A program made the position numbers and the translations under genes. A model generated the notes under the pieces. That model was not told where the DNA came from and searched no databases. It saw only the letters and a program-made list of their open reading frames with translations. Source: Albula goreensis (taxonomy: Eukaryota; Chordata; Actinopteri; Albuliformes; Albulidae). From it: a stretch of 64,000 nucleotides of DNA. The DNA lies in the NCBI GenBank assembly GCA_022829145.1, contig CM040741.1, positions 38,982,534-39,046,533 on the forward strand, read 5' to 3'. Positions 1 through 13,700 of the stretch are shown piece after piece; positions within the stretch are counted from its first letter, which is position 1; every line of letters begins with the position of its first letter.

Positions 1-1645
1 ACATACTACACACACAAATATATAATATATTACAGTAAATGCAAGTTAATCCCTTATTCCTTTGCCTCTGAAAAGCCTGAAAAGGCTTCTGCCACACTTA
101 CGTGACAGTCTTATGCATTATGTACAACAGATATGGAAAGGCCCTGCTCTTGTAAGTCCTTATTATTCTCTCTCTACTCTATTGTTGCAATGTGAAATGT
201 AACAGCAACACTTACAGGAGAAAAATGTATGAAAACATACTTATACTAACACTTACATCACTACTACTGCTATTTACAATTTACTACATGCATTCACTAC
301 TAATACAAGTAATTTCACCTTCGTAAAACTGAACTAAGCATTAAATTAGTTTAATAAATACTGATTGCTCTTTTTGTGACAAGCCATAAGCGACGACTAT
401 GAGGAAAACATTAAGCACATCCACTGCAGGTATATAGTGGCAAGCAAAGCAGAACCGACCCTTCTCTATGGTGCAAACACAGTCCTAACGCATTAATATT
501 GAATGTGTTTGCTGATCAGATGACATTGGCTGCATCCCAAGTAGTCCCATTCCTGCCGTCTGATCCTGGAACAACAGTCAGCAATGGTGGGGATGATGTA
601 ACATGCTGAACACACTGATCTGAGGTCAGCTGGGATTGAGGGCAGCAGTTTAGTATGCAAATCTGTGTCCAGTGAAAGAGGTCATGATGGAGGATGGAAG
701 CCAGACATTAGTTTCGGGAGAGAGAGGATGGAAGAGAGGATGTTTTTGGTGGTTAAAGAGCAAGATAAGGATTTGAGAAGATCGAAAACTGAACCCAAAA
801 TCAACTGCAAGCACATGGTGCCATTCAGAATGACTGCTGCAGAGAAACATTCTAAGTTAATAGGCTATGGGGAGAATTAGGCGTTTGGTTTGTGTTGCCG
901 ATTAATAGTTTTACCTCCTGTGCAGTCTGGCTCCTCTGAAAATGAGTTTGTACATTTATTTATTTATTTACTTATATATTAAACTTCCCAGCCCCTGAAG
1001 TCAGTAAACCCCCCCCCCAAAGCCCCCCTCCCTCCAAATGTATGACTTGCATTCTGTTCCCAATTTTATGGATGGCATGCTTCAAATTAACACACAAAAA
1101 AGTGTGTGTGTGTCTGAAGGACATATGCGAGACTTCATTAGCCCCGCAGAGCTCCACTCCGCGAAAAAGGAATTCGCTCCTTCCACCCGCAAATATTAAC
1201 ATTTCCAATCTGTTGTGCTGCACTACAACAAATAGAAATGACACAAGTTTGAAAGCATTAATAAATCATGATTACGGAGCATGCCTGGTTCTGCCTGCCT
1301 GCATTGCCAGCTATAAACTCCAGTCCTATTTCACTTGTAACAAAAAAATGTACAACGATCCATTATGTAATTACATGTAATTAAAGCAGATTTTCAATTA
1401 GGCTGGAGCTCAGCAATGCAGTTATACAATCCCTATAGTGAAACAGATTGTGACAGCCATTTTTAAAATTTTGTACTGTAAGGACTACAGAAACACTCTA
1501 ATTTCGCAAGCGGAAAGTCTTTAAGACATGCTAAATGCTGTAGAGCAGAACCTACTGAGTAAATACTTTGAATTTCCTTTGAAGTTAAAAGGTTTGAATA
1601 AATAAATCAAAGAATGCACCTCCCATCTCTTGGGAAGGATAGAAT

Positions 1646-1710
1646 TCTCTCTCGCTCTCTCAACTCTCTCTCTCTCCTGCTCTCTCAATCTGTCTCTCTC
1701 TCCCTCCACC
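1646..1710. repeat. CT-rich tract
   Basis: Interrupted CTCTCT repeats followed by a C run. Confidence 0.9.
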
Positions 1711-2467
1711 CCCCCCCCAACCATCTCCACCCCTTTATTATGTCTGAATGCTGAAGTTGTTTGTGTATGTACCATTTTGGATTTTCCACCAGATTGTGCG
1801 AACCCATTTTAATTTCCCAGCATTGTCTCTGGTTCAGGGACCCAGCTGTTTGAATTGAGCAACAGTGAATATTTCACGCACAGAGTAGTTGCTGTGCGGT
1901 GAGTTAATAATGAAAAAGACAGAAGTATCTGAAAGTTTCACTGGAACGCTTTAACTGAAAATGGCCCGTCTCTCTGCGGAAGCCTCCAGAGTCTGACGGG
2001 CTTAAAGATCGAAAGCCTCTCTTTCTTCTCCTTTCTCTTTTGACAACTGCGGAGGCTCAGATCTCACTTTATTTAGTTCTCCTCTACGCTCGTATTCCTG
2101 GGTACCATGTGCACTGTCAACAGCCCGTGTGAAAAAAAAAAAAGATCCTGCTGATCCAAGTCTGAATCATTGCCAGTGAATAACCTTTACATTTTTACTA
2201 CCAGACAATAAAACGAAAGCTTAGAACTGTCCTCGTTTCAAGGAAGGAGGGATATTATGAGTGTAGGCAGATGTCTGTCCTCTTCAGCAGGGGCACTTCT
2301 GCAGGCAATGGAGAGATCCTCATTCTGATGTGGCTTTCCTCTAAAATGCTGGGCAAAGATAGCGAGGACGACATCACGTGTCTGCCAGGTTGATCCAGCC
2401 ACCACACTTTTCACCGCTGTTTTTTAATAGTCTTCCAAGAAAAATAAGGGCTGGAGACAGTTGTGGA

Positions 2468-2555
2468 GGTGTGTGTGTGTGTGCCAGTGTGTGTGAACGT
2501 GTGTGTCTATCTGTGTGTGTGAGTGCATGTGAGAGAGAGAGAGAGAGAAATAGAG
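2468..2555. repeat. TG/GA compound microsatellite
   Basis: Interrupted TG repeat running into a GA repeat (GAGAGAGAGAGAGAGA). Confidence 0.93.
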
Positions 2556-4828
2556 AAAGGTATTAAAATAGCACGAATCAGACCAAACAGATAAGAGCTG
2601 TGAAAATGAATGCCATTCTCATTAACACCACGGGCCCATCGTTTTGTGCAATGAATCCGTGGACGAGCAGGTGACAGGGCTGATATTCTATCTGAACCTA
2701 AACGCAGAGGGAATCCAAGGGAAATGCTCTAAATGGCGGAACTAAAGCTGATATAGAAAGGTGGTCTGATTTATATCAGCTGAACTGCGGGAAAAGGAAC
2801 AGGATGGTGTAGTGGGAAAAAAAAAACCCTGAATGAGTGAGCTGTAAGGAATTATTCCCAACAGATACAGCTGAGGAGATAACAAGGTAATTTGGTCCCT
2901 AAATTAATAACAATTAGCTGAAGACCTATTAAAGAGGGCAATTAAAGAGGACAGTGCCACTGACCCCCCCATCCCCCCTCTCCTTGCTCCCCCTCCTCCA
3001 TCCTGGTTCCTAGACAGATGGCGTAAATAACGCAGGCTCACGGATCTTTCCATAAAACCGTGTCATAAATCTCCAGTCACAGTTGATGGCGGACGTCGCT
3101 GAATTTATTAGTTTATTAAACCATTTAATATCGCCAGAAACGCCGATGTCTCCTCCGCCCTAAACAAAGCGCATCAATATTTAAACGGGGCAATGATGTG
3201 GAGTGCCAATATCGGAAAACGGCTGCAGAGGAAACCACCAAATCCTGCGGAAGATCAGACAGAGTCTTTCATAAGTCTAGTATAAAATGAAAAGCCTCAG
3301 GGAGCTTGTACCCATAAAGGCGCTGTACAGGACATATTAGCTTGCAAGGGTATTTTCTAAACACAATGGTATTTACATGTATTAAACAGAGGAATCTGGA
3401 TTTTTCTGACTGTACCACAGCCTTCATGCATATGAAATAGAGGGTGTTCTGACAGCAAGGCCTCAGGACACGAGAGTGGATGAATGCAAATCGTAACTTG
3501 ATGAGACCTAATGAGATTTATCATAACTTCAGGCACCTACTTGAAGTCTCGCTGCTTCTTGTTTAAGACGTTTGAAAACCAAACTTTGCGTCAGGTTAAA
3601 GAGCCCGGTCAAATGGCTGCAGTAGTAATTGTTGCCAGTGGGAAACCCAGGGCTAGTTCAGGATGGCTAGCGTCACCAGAAAGGAAACTTCACTCCTGAA
3701 TCTCTTTGTGTTGAATATTATAATAGTGTGAAATGAGCAGACTGTACAAGCTGTGAATTCAACCTTTTCAATTATAGAATTAATAACAGAATAATAATAT
3801 TATCCAAGATTACCTACTGTTGGGTGGTTATACCAGCTATGAGATCATTCATAGCCTATGGTAATTTAAAATGTATTACATTTGAATTTACACATGACTA
3901 TGTTTTGAATGTATGATTTATGAATGTAGTTACAGTTATGTTACAGCAGTCAAGGCAAGTATTGTCCTCTGAAGACTCTTACCGTGCTTGAAAATCACGT
4001 TCATTGCAGATTTCTTTGTTAGTGTGCAACCAGCAGTGTTGTCCAACACGTTTTATGTCATTGCTGGATTCCCAAACATGTTTAGAGCAATTTACTTTAT
4101 CTAAATTCTGTTGATTCACCCCGATGAACTTTTCTACAGTGTCAGAGAGTACAATATGCTGCAAGGGTTTATAGATTTGGTAAATTGACGAAATGTACAA
4201 CATTAGTATGGGTGATGAGCAATGGCAGCAAACTCTGAAAACAGCAAGACTCCACAGGTTTAAAACCAAATTGCATATTGTACAATTGTTTCGACTGCTC
4301 AAGGTTTTTCATTCAAGTTTACCAAATAGCCTTATTGATCTTGACTCTCATCTTCGCAAATGAACGGCTGTTATTACGAAAGGATTCAAGGTACTCGGTC
4401 ACAACTGTCTTTGAGGAGGACACAGCTTGTATATTCATAATATGAATATCCTTTCAGAAGCCTCTAGGCCTCACCGCATATGTGATATTGAAAGTTTGCC
4501 GCTGTATAAACACAATTTACAAAAGTAAATACCCATTTTAGAAAAATGCGTACGGAAATTAAATAACAAAAAGTTGTATTCTGTAGTATGCACGTTTTAA
4601 CACCTTTTACTAGATTTTTTCATTTGACCTCAATTCAGGCCACTGACTCAATTCAGTGAGGATGAGGATGGATGATGAAGAGTGGAGATACCAGGGGAGA
4701 CCAGAAGCTGTCACAGGCTCAAAGACAGATCATACCAATGACTTACAGAGGAAGAGTGTGAGAAAGAGAGAAAGAGTGAGAGAGAGAGAACTGGAAAGCT
4801 ATGGAGGGCATGACAGGGGTGCATTTAC

Positions 4829-5056
4829 CTGTCTCCGGATGGCAGTCTCCGTGCCCATTACAGGTGCAGGGCACACAGCGGACAAAAGGGTCACCGTTGG
4901 GGACCTCCCTCTTGTACCCCAGGGCACAACGTTCGCAAAACTGTCCCGCGTAGCCTGGGGGACAGGTGCACTCCTCCACCCAGGGAGCAGGGGGGTAGAG
5001 GGGGCCATGAGATGGGGCAGCTGAGCCCAGAGTGACCCTTGAAAGCTGAGAAGTGT
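4829..5056 (-). CDS. lamc3: lamc3 exon 12: end of L4, rest of split LE module and start of next LE
   Basis: Codes residues 648-723: [15 protein letters not shown] closes the L4 domain, a Pro-rich linker ([11 protein letters not shown]) follows, then [37 protein letters not shown] and [13 protein letters not shown]. This matches human [20 protein letters not shown] closely. Acceptor TTCCCACAG; donor ACAG|GTAAAT in phase 1, which leads to an exon 13 beyond the window. A 122-codon plus-strand frame across it is an antisense shadow. Confidence 0.95.
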
Positions 5057-7717
5057 CTGTGGGAAGAGGAAAGGGGATGCTTGTTATTTACTATGTCCTT
5101 ATGCCCATTCTGCCATCACTTGACAACTCACAGCTGTGGTGAACAACAGCTCTACCAATTTGTGTCATATTTTCAGAGGGCAGATTTTTTTTTTTTTCTC
5201 GACAAAGTCATTCAGGCTCAAGGACCCCGCTGAAGGGCACGACAGGGTTCGTGGGTGGCCTGACACCCTCAACCCTTTGACTCGGTACGATTCTTCCTCT
5301 CATTAGCTCGACAGGCCATTATCATTGAAGTCAGCCCCCGGCTGAAACCTCATTAAGCCGGTCACAGTGCGGCGGCTGCCTGTCCTACGGTTTAGCGCTA
5401 CCAACCCGGTGTCTCGCTCCCCTGCCCTCCGGCTCTGCCCCGCCTGCTCAGAGCATCTTTAATAAAACGAATAAATAAATCAATAAACCAAAGGAGGAGA
5501 GGAGGAGAAAAAAAATAAAAAAGGAGGAGCGGGATTACAGCGAGCTAATGTGCCGAGGGAACTCCGCGGCGCATGAATAATGATCAAAAAAACCCCCGGT
5601 GCATCCTTACACCTGTGCCGAAGGACTCCGGCAGACCCGCGCGCGGCGTGCGCCGAAGGTCACCGCCGTGAACGGGAGCCGTTCCAGCACAGACGGGACA
5701 GTGGGGCGGAGGGGGGGCCCCTGGGAACATGCCAGGAAGCGCTGTGACATGCACATGTGCATCGATACCTTTTCCCGCTTCCCGTCAGAGCAGGGAATAT
5801 CGGGCTCGACGAGAGCTTGATGGCCATCATGCATTTTTAATTCATTTTTACGTCAGGCGGGGATAGCAGCTTTCATACTGAGACATGGATCGCCTGTAGA
5901 AAATCCTCTTGTAAAAACGCTACATTCAAATAATACCTTGCCCATCCAATATTTTTCGGAGGGTTTTCTGGGATTTTCATACATTTCAGTGAGACACGGA
6001 GCGACAGCCAATAAGCTACTTACAGAAAAATTTGAAATGTAATACTTATCATTAAATGATTATCTACCAAAGATTTCGAAAAGGGCCGCTCTATGTCTGC
6101 TCTGCTTGCGATTCAGAATAAAAAGGGCTGAATTTCTCCCAGCTGTGCCGCTATCTGGGAGCTTTAATCCGTGGCTGGAGAGTCACTTCCTCTGATGGTG
6201 CATGACAGCCATCAGATATGAATGATCTCCTGTCTGTGTGCAGCTACGGCTTCTGATTTATGACCTTGACCGGTGGAGCTTGGGCTTCCCTGAGTCTGAA
6301 TATTCAAAAGACTATTTATCTGCTGGTGGAAGTGACTGGCTCTCTCTTTTTCATTTTTTATCACCCTATTTTTCTTCTCTTTTTTGCTATTTGCAGTGGG
6401 CAGAATTATTTGTGAACCCCTCTCATCGCTGAAATATCCTTGGTCTCTTCTGGCTTTTCCTCTGCGGGCGTGTCGTTCGGCAGCAAGCGCCAGACAGCCA
6501 ATCGGCAACGATCGTGATTTCCATTCTTGACCTTGGGGACGTGTCACTGCGCTGAGAACAAGCAGTTTAGCTACACCTACCACCCGACAGCCCCCTGTCA
6601 GACAATCCTTGACAAATTCTCGACCTTTCACCACACAAACCCTGTGTCTCAGCATTCGACTTTCGTAATTCCCATAGCCAATTATTGAGCGGGAGGGCAT
6701 GTGAGGTCATCAGACTAGTTCTCCTCACCAGAATCGCAGAAAAGGGCAAACGAGAGGCAGCTTTCATGTGAAAAGAAGCTTTCCTTCCTCTGCTATTGAA
6801 CCAGCCTTAATAAAGTGTTCTCATCACAGTAATGTGAGACTGGAAAAAGCAGATGTCATTGGCAGTGAATTCCCTTAGACTGACTGAAATTACCAGCTGC
6901 CAATACGGAACGCCCCAAGGGTTACCTGCTGAAAACCTCCTCTTTAATCTTCCCTTCCAGAGACAGGCAAGTGAATTCATTCCACTGTCTGTGCGGTGAG
7001 ATATTACAGCCTTGGTTTTTGAAGTTAAGAAACACACAGTCGGGGGGAATAGAAGGAGGGGATGGGATGATGAATGATGCAGCATATGAATAAACAGATG
7101 GACACAGATATTTTGATAGATGATGGACGTAACAGACTGACAGAAATTGATAGATCAAGAGTTTGAGAGAGATGAATGTTTAGACGGAGAATAGAGGGGA
7201 TTCTATAGAGACGTATACTGTATGCATTCAGAGGGATAGAAGGGTGGTAAGGGCGCAGAGATTTAGACAGACAGATGAACGTGGGCAAATTTGGACAAAC
7301 AGAGGGGTGAAGCGACGGGCAGAGGATGGGTTGTTTGCTCACAGTTGTGTCCTCCAGCATTGCTGATTTTCAGAGCAGTGAGGTTGAAGAGGAGACGCCG
7401 GAATTCCAGTGCAGACAAAGAGGGCCTCAGTTCCCCCCCCCTCTCGTGAAGCCTAGGAGCACAGAACAACAAACAGAGCAAATGGAGTGCTTTCATTTCT
7501 GAATCACACACAAGCGTGGAGCACACAGAGGGGACACATCTCAGCCACCAGAGACATACCCAAAGGGACAGCAATGAACACTCCTAACAGTATTTGAGTG
7601 ACCCTATGATTGTGTGTGTGTCTGTGTGTGCGTGTGAGTGTGCGTGTGTGTGTGTGTGTATGTGAAATACAGCATTTGTACCATCTAGACATTCCAGCAT
7701 CTCCTTCAGAAAAGCCA

Positions 7718-7749
<32 letters not shown>

Positions 7750-10700
7750 TACTGCTGCTGACAAGATCAACACCATCATCCTGCATGTGTAACCAAACCC
7801 CACCCCCCCACCCCTTGTTGTGACTGCTTGTAGTTACACAGTAATCATTTCCTCTCCCCGGAGGCTGTACGTGCAACTGCAAATCAAGGTGCAAGGTTGC
7901 CTACGCACTCATCAAACTCATCTACAGTTTCTCTAAACTGTTTACACACTGCCACTGAAACTGCGTCACAGAGATCAGAAGCTAAGCCACATCTATCAAA
8001 ACTCTTAATCATTTTTCCACTTCTTTACTCACAAATTGCTACTGTAGGAGAATGTATTGCAGAATGTTTTGCAGAAAAGTACTGCAGGACGAAATTCAAA
8101 TCACTGCATTCGGCACCCATTTCCTGCCAAAGTTCCTTGTTATTGCATTACCCAAAAAAGCTTGCGAATGAAACAACTTAAAGCGATCACAGGTGAGCTC
8201 TCATTTCTTTGAAGATTAATGAAGCACATTTAAGAGGTATAGACTTCTGGAACAGGGGAAGGAAGAAAAACTTTACATACCGTAAATTATACATACATAA
8301 TTATTGTAAATCCTGTGGTGAACTATGCATTTATATAGGAAGAGCAATGGGTAAAGATCAATCTGATCGGATCTGTAGTAGCTAAAGCGGACCTCCAGCT
8401 GTTTTAATTGGACAAAAAAAGAGGAATCGTGGAGCAAATATCATTGGTTATCTTCAGTTATTGTCCCTGGTTAGCGTGAAGGAAAATAACAACGTGTGCT
8501 GCCATTTCTTGTATCGGAGTAATCTTTCATACAGCCACTGTAATCCCATGTAACCTAGCACACCAGGGATTACCTCTTGATTCCATATATGAATTCAATA
8601 TATGAGTATTTTATCTCACCACAATGGAAAAGGCTGGAGGGATCAAGGACCAGTTGCATAAAGCCATTCAATATTAGTCCAAACCATAAGACCTGTCTCA
8701 TTTGACTTGTTAGACTTATCATAACACAAGTTACCTGGCTTCACAAACATAAAGGGTGACGAAATATAAGATCAGAAATTAGTCACCCCCAAGCTAAGTT
8801 TTAACCTCAACACGTTGAGCTGTTATAGTAGGGCAGGTGGATATGTATTTCAATACGCCTGTCATGGTTACACTGCCTGAGCTTACACTTAAAGAGAGTC
8901 TACATTTCAATTTCCCCAACCGTATCTCCATCTATTGCATCTTCAATATGAAAACTTAATTCTGCTGCTGCTTCCACCCTATTTTAAATGCAAATACAAA
9001 TCAAAACTATTAGCAAATACTTTAACTAGCATAGTAACAAACATATGGAATACACACTTATGTTAATATTTCAATATTTAACGAAAGGGCAAAAACGTCT
9101 TAGTGAACTTCTTAGTTCATTATTCTAGATATATCAATTTAGTTGACATTAACTAACAAACTATATTCAGTTATTTTGTCAAATTGACCTGAAGGCTAAT
9201 CCTTGACCTAACCTGGTCATCTGACCAGAGTTTTGTCCCAAGGATTAGAAATATACAATAATTTTCTTTTCCCAATCTTAATGCACCAAGAAATGGGTTT
9301 CAGTCTTAAATTATTACATTTTTGTAATACCAGTGGTTTCTTTTATTGTAACAGCTGCAAAACATCACTGTCAAGATTGATTTAATTTGTATTGGTTTTA
9401 CATTCTTATCAGAACATGAACTTCAACAATGAACTTGTGTGTGCAGTTATGAGCATATTCCCCTTTTGTAAGAACAGTAAACAGCAGGAAGATAACAACA
9501 ACAAAAAAAGAAGAAGACAAACACAAAAAAATTCCCCAGAAATGGCTCTATCCACTCCATTGTTTTATTTCAGATACAACGAATCAGTCACTGGTACTGT
9601 AAATATGAACTTGGATAAGTGTAACATACAGCTTGAGCTACTTCACTAGCACTGTATGGATTTATTTCTTCCATCCCAAATTGACTTATCCACTCAAATG
9701 CTCCCATTTTATTTTCTATGGGCAGACTTGAAGCCCCTATTCATCTTTATCTTCACATGCAAAAAGTCCAAATCTAAATTTTCTCACGGATATCAATTGC
9801 TTTATATTCTGTCTCACTATGCCTGATGCACAATATTTGCACGAAGTATTAGCCTCAACACTGATGAACTAAGCAGAGTAATATATGTCAACACCTACAA
9901 TCTACTGTAATGGACAGCAACATGGAGAAAAATCCTGTGTGAAAAGTTGTAATTTCGTAAGTTTTACATTTAAAATCCACCATTTAATACCATACCAAGA
10001 ACATTACATAATGAGCATCATGTCGCTAAACATGAATATAATCTGCTTTGGGCCAATTTCTCCCATACCGCTTTTCAATGCTTTCAAATTTTTTTCAAAT
10101 GAAAACAGGAAGGGCTATTCAGCTAATTGATTAGCTGTTAAACACCGAGCCCGACTGATTTAAGATCTCAAGAAGTGTTACATGTTACATGACCTTAAAA
10201 AACAGGACAGATATCCGATCCATTGCAATGGATACAGACTCTGAGAGGGCTAGCGTAAGACAGCTTTAGCCCTACTGTTACAAGCATAGATAAGGATGAC
10301 TAACTGTTGTATAGAGATCCCCAGTGACATAAATTTGAGTTAAACGTAAATGTATTGGCATATATGGTCTTCTTTTTGCATAGTTTGCATATGATGGTAC
10401 CTTGCTTTCTGTTATCTAACCATCACAATCCTTGACGCCAACAGATTTTCAGATGGCACTTCGATAAGTCATTGTGGTGATAACCCTTATCAGGAGAGGT
10501 TGATTCTGCGCTACTTCTCTTCCATAGCTCTTGTCGACAGTTGGCTACATTTTGAGCATCTGATTTTAACACTGAAGATATTAGCTATGTATAAATGTTG
10601 TAGACCTCTTTTATTTTCAATCAAATTTATCATGAAAAAAATCTCTCTGATCTAAAATCTGACAGTCCTACTTTTGGACAGAGCTACACACCTCAGGATG

Positions 10701-13700
10701 TTTCCTGCAATCAACTCCAGAGGTTTCTTACAAACTTTGTCAATGCTTGGTGTCATGTCAATGTATTGTAGATACAGGTAGATATAGATATGTATCTATC
10801 TGTACGTAGATATAGATAATTAATTTCTGCCCCTCTTAGCTCCCATAGTGAAACTCTTACCATGAAAGGATAAAAATAAATAAATTAAATTTTTCTGAAA
10901 ATAAATTGGAAAAGAAATCAAGGATAGAGCAAAGAAGGAAGAAGAGAACTTTGAAGCACTGTTCACTGCCGGTGATACATTTGATTGTAATACATACTTT
11001 TCAGTGGTATTTCTGCCACACTTCCTCCCTGCTCCAGAACTCCATAGAATAGTTTTTTGTACGTGAGACTGATAATGTATGTGTTTATTCAAGGATGGGA
11101 AAATATAGTTTGTGATATAGATGAGATCATGAGCCCCGAAGGAAGAGACAGGACAGAATGTCAATAAAGCAGATTTATAATATTCATACTAGTCATCGTA
11201 TTAATATTCATTATTCATTTTCTTATGTGATTTACTGTATAGTATCATTATCTATAATGCCTTGGGCAAATAACAGATGGAAAAATATAAATTTGTGTAA
11301 TGTATATATGTAACAGGGGAAATAAAATGTCGATAAAAGGAATTCCTGATTTAATGTTTTGGTTCACCCAGCCAGTGTAGATTATTTAAATTTGGTTCAG
11401 TAGGATAAACAGAGATTGGACAAACCAAAATCCAGCCAAGTAATTCATTCTTTTTTTTTCCTCATTTGGAAGTCTTTCAGACTATTCAGTTTGGTGCAAG
11501 GTCTTCAGTTATACATGAATATTCAATACATTTCACAATATGTTGTTAAGGTGGTGTCAGTCAATATATTTTAACTTCAGGGTTAGCCACATATGTTCAA
11601 ATTTAAATACTAAAATGAATTCATGACCTTAAGGACATTGCCACCGTGAAAGAATAAAGAATAAAAATAAAACTAAGAAGTGCAATGTTAAACAGAGACA
11701 GGGGGTCACTGAAAGGTGGAGCGAAGCCACTTTGCATAATTTGAATACTTTTTACAGTGCTTCAGTTGTGTATTACATCTTTTTTCAATGCAATCTGCAC
11801 ATACACATGTACCTTGCCTTCCACTTGTGTGTTCTGGCTTTTACCTGACTCCGTCCATTCCATACAAAGTTTTTTTTACAGTTGCAACCAGTCAATGCCC
11901 ATCAATGTAGGAAATATTTCAACCTTTGTCAATCAAATATTTAAGACAATGTAATATTAATCTGAATCCAAGATGATAAGGTTTTGATAAATCCATGACA
12001 CGCACATCACCTGTCAACAACATGTATTTTCCGGAAAAGAAAAAAAAAACATGTCATTACATACATGTCTGCGAAATGGCTGATAACAGGAGCAATTTCA
12101 GTATATCAGATATTTTCTTCTGATGCTAAAATTCGACTTGCTGAAAGAAAAAAAAACATTTTATATGAGAAAAAGAAAATTTCATATTGCAAAGGAAGTT
12201 TTGTAAAGCAAAACACTGTTTTTGACCCATGCCCCTCTGTTTCACAAGCATAGAAAATTATATGTATGTAAACATTTGAGAAGAACTATAAACATGTTTC
12301 ATCTCCCTCCCCCTGCTACGTCCCTGGATTTTGATGACTTTCGGATGGGGATCTAAACATGCAGGATGTAGGAGTTTCGTCTGCTCCCGGGTAATGTCAC
12401 ACAGAGACCCTTCCATTTCCGTTATAAAGAAATCCCAGCATCTGGTGACAACATGGCTCCACTTATTTAGGTTAATATATTCACTCTGACTCATATTAAT
12501 TAGAAATTCTGTCACTCAGGAACCATGTAGAAGGTACAAAGTGCCGGTGCGTTTTAATGTTTATTTATATTTCTAACAAGTTTCTGACAGGGACTCTGGG
12601 ATACATGATAATATGCCTGGTTTTGATATCTGACAACAAAGGTATGTGGAGAGAACTAGCTATGTTCTGTCTTCACAGAACAATCTCACACACAGGCAAG
12701 ACTGACTCACACGCACGCGCACATGTGCACACATGCATGAATCACAATCACTCAGGCACATACAGACACGCAAACGCACACTCGCATATATGCATACACA
12801 CGACATTAGGACTTAGAAGACCCCAGGATTTGGACAGACATCAGAACCCACCTCTGGTCTGGGTTCCAGAAATAGAAATCAAATGTTTTTTTTTTTTTTT
12901 TTTCTCCCCACCATTTTTCAAGCATGATCTGCAGATTTCTAATGATGTCCACGATGCTCTTCTCCCCAGAGTGTGGATTTGATGACAGTGCTCGCAGCAG
13001 GAACTGCTGGTTTGGATCGGAATGAAAGTGCCCTTCTCAAAAGGGTGAAGGGCTCCTTACAGATTCCCTGTCACTAGTAATGACACACTGTGGTAGACAG
13101 CAGAAAGATTTTCTACAATGAAGCTTCTACTGAGCATCAATCTTGCAGGATTGTTATCCTTTGATACACAGAACACAAAACTGAAAAATATTCTAACAGA
13201 ATCAATAGCTGTACTCACTACCTTAAAAAACACACTAAAACCCAAGCTCTGGTCTACAGCTGCACACTTAAATAATGGTGTAAGCAAAAAAACTCCCACT
13301 CTAAAATAATTAGCTGGCCTTGCTTCGTTCCTGGATTTGCAATGTAAGTTAAAATCTATGCTTTTGGGACACATGACTCTACACATCACTCAGATATCAT
13401 CATATTGAAGTAGTATATCAATATACCATAACTATACCGTATTACGCATCACTATGTATCATACACATACTGGAGTGGTGAGCTTTATCAGTAAATATGT
13501 CAGTATTTCTGAAAATCTGATAGTCAAACTTTTTTGGACAACTAATATGTGCGAGAAATATTGCTGCATGACCTTAATCCTTTCCTTGACGTAGAAACTT
13601 GCCTGCAACAGCCACTGTAAGACCTTCTTCAAAGATAAGCAATAGAAAAAAAACCTTTTCAGTAACAGCGAGGCATAATAGCAAATACATTAATAGATTT

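Larger units (their letters stand above)
1..4828 (-). other. lamc3 intron 12 (partial)
   Basis: No coding exon was found here, so exon 13 lies beyond base 1 and intron 12 exceeds 4.8 kb. Contents: a C run near 1010, a pyrimidine-rich CT tract near 1646-1710, a TG/GA microsatellite at 2468-2555, and a non-repetitive block at about 2880-3260. Open frames here are short and resemble nothing known to me. Confidence 0.7.

Noticed and set aside
1-4828. Search for lamc3 exon 13
   Set aside because: No minus-strand stretch with the expected LE cysteine pattern (CPCPG..C) and splice sites was found; exon 13 must lie outside the window.
4656-5024. 122-codon plus-strand open frame
   Set aside because: Antisense shadow of lamc3 exon 12, with no domain of its own.
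6212-6700. 162-codon minus-strand open frame in intron 11
   Set aside because: No recognisable domain, odd composition and no splice or promoter context; likely chance.
8645-8720. GGACCAGTTGCATAAAG start resembling a fish DNA-transposon end
   Set aside because: No matching inverted end was found downstream, so no element is called.
12557-12982. 141-codon plus-strand open frame in intron 10
   Set aside because: Crosses degenerate CA repeats and a poly-T run; no similarity recognised.
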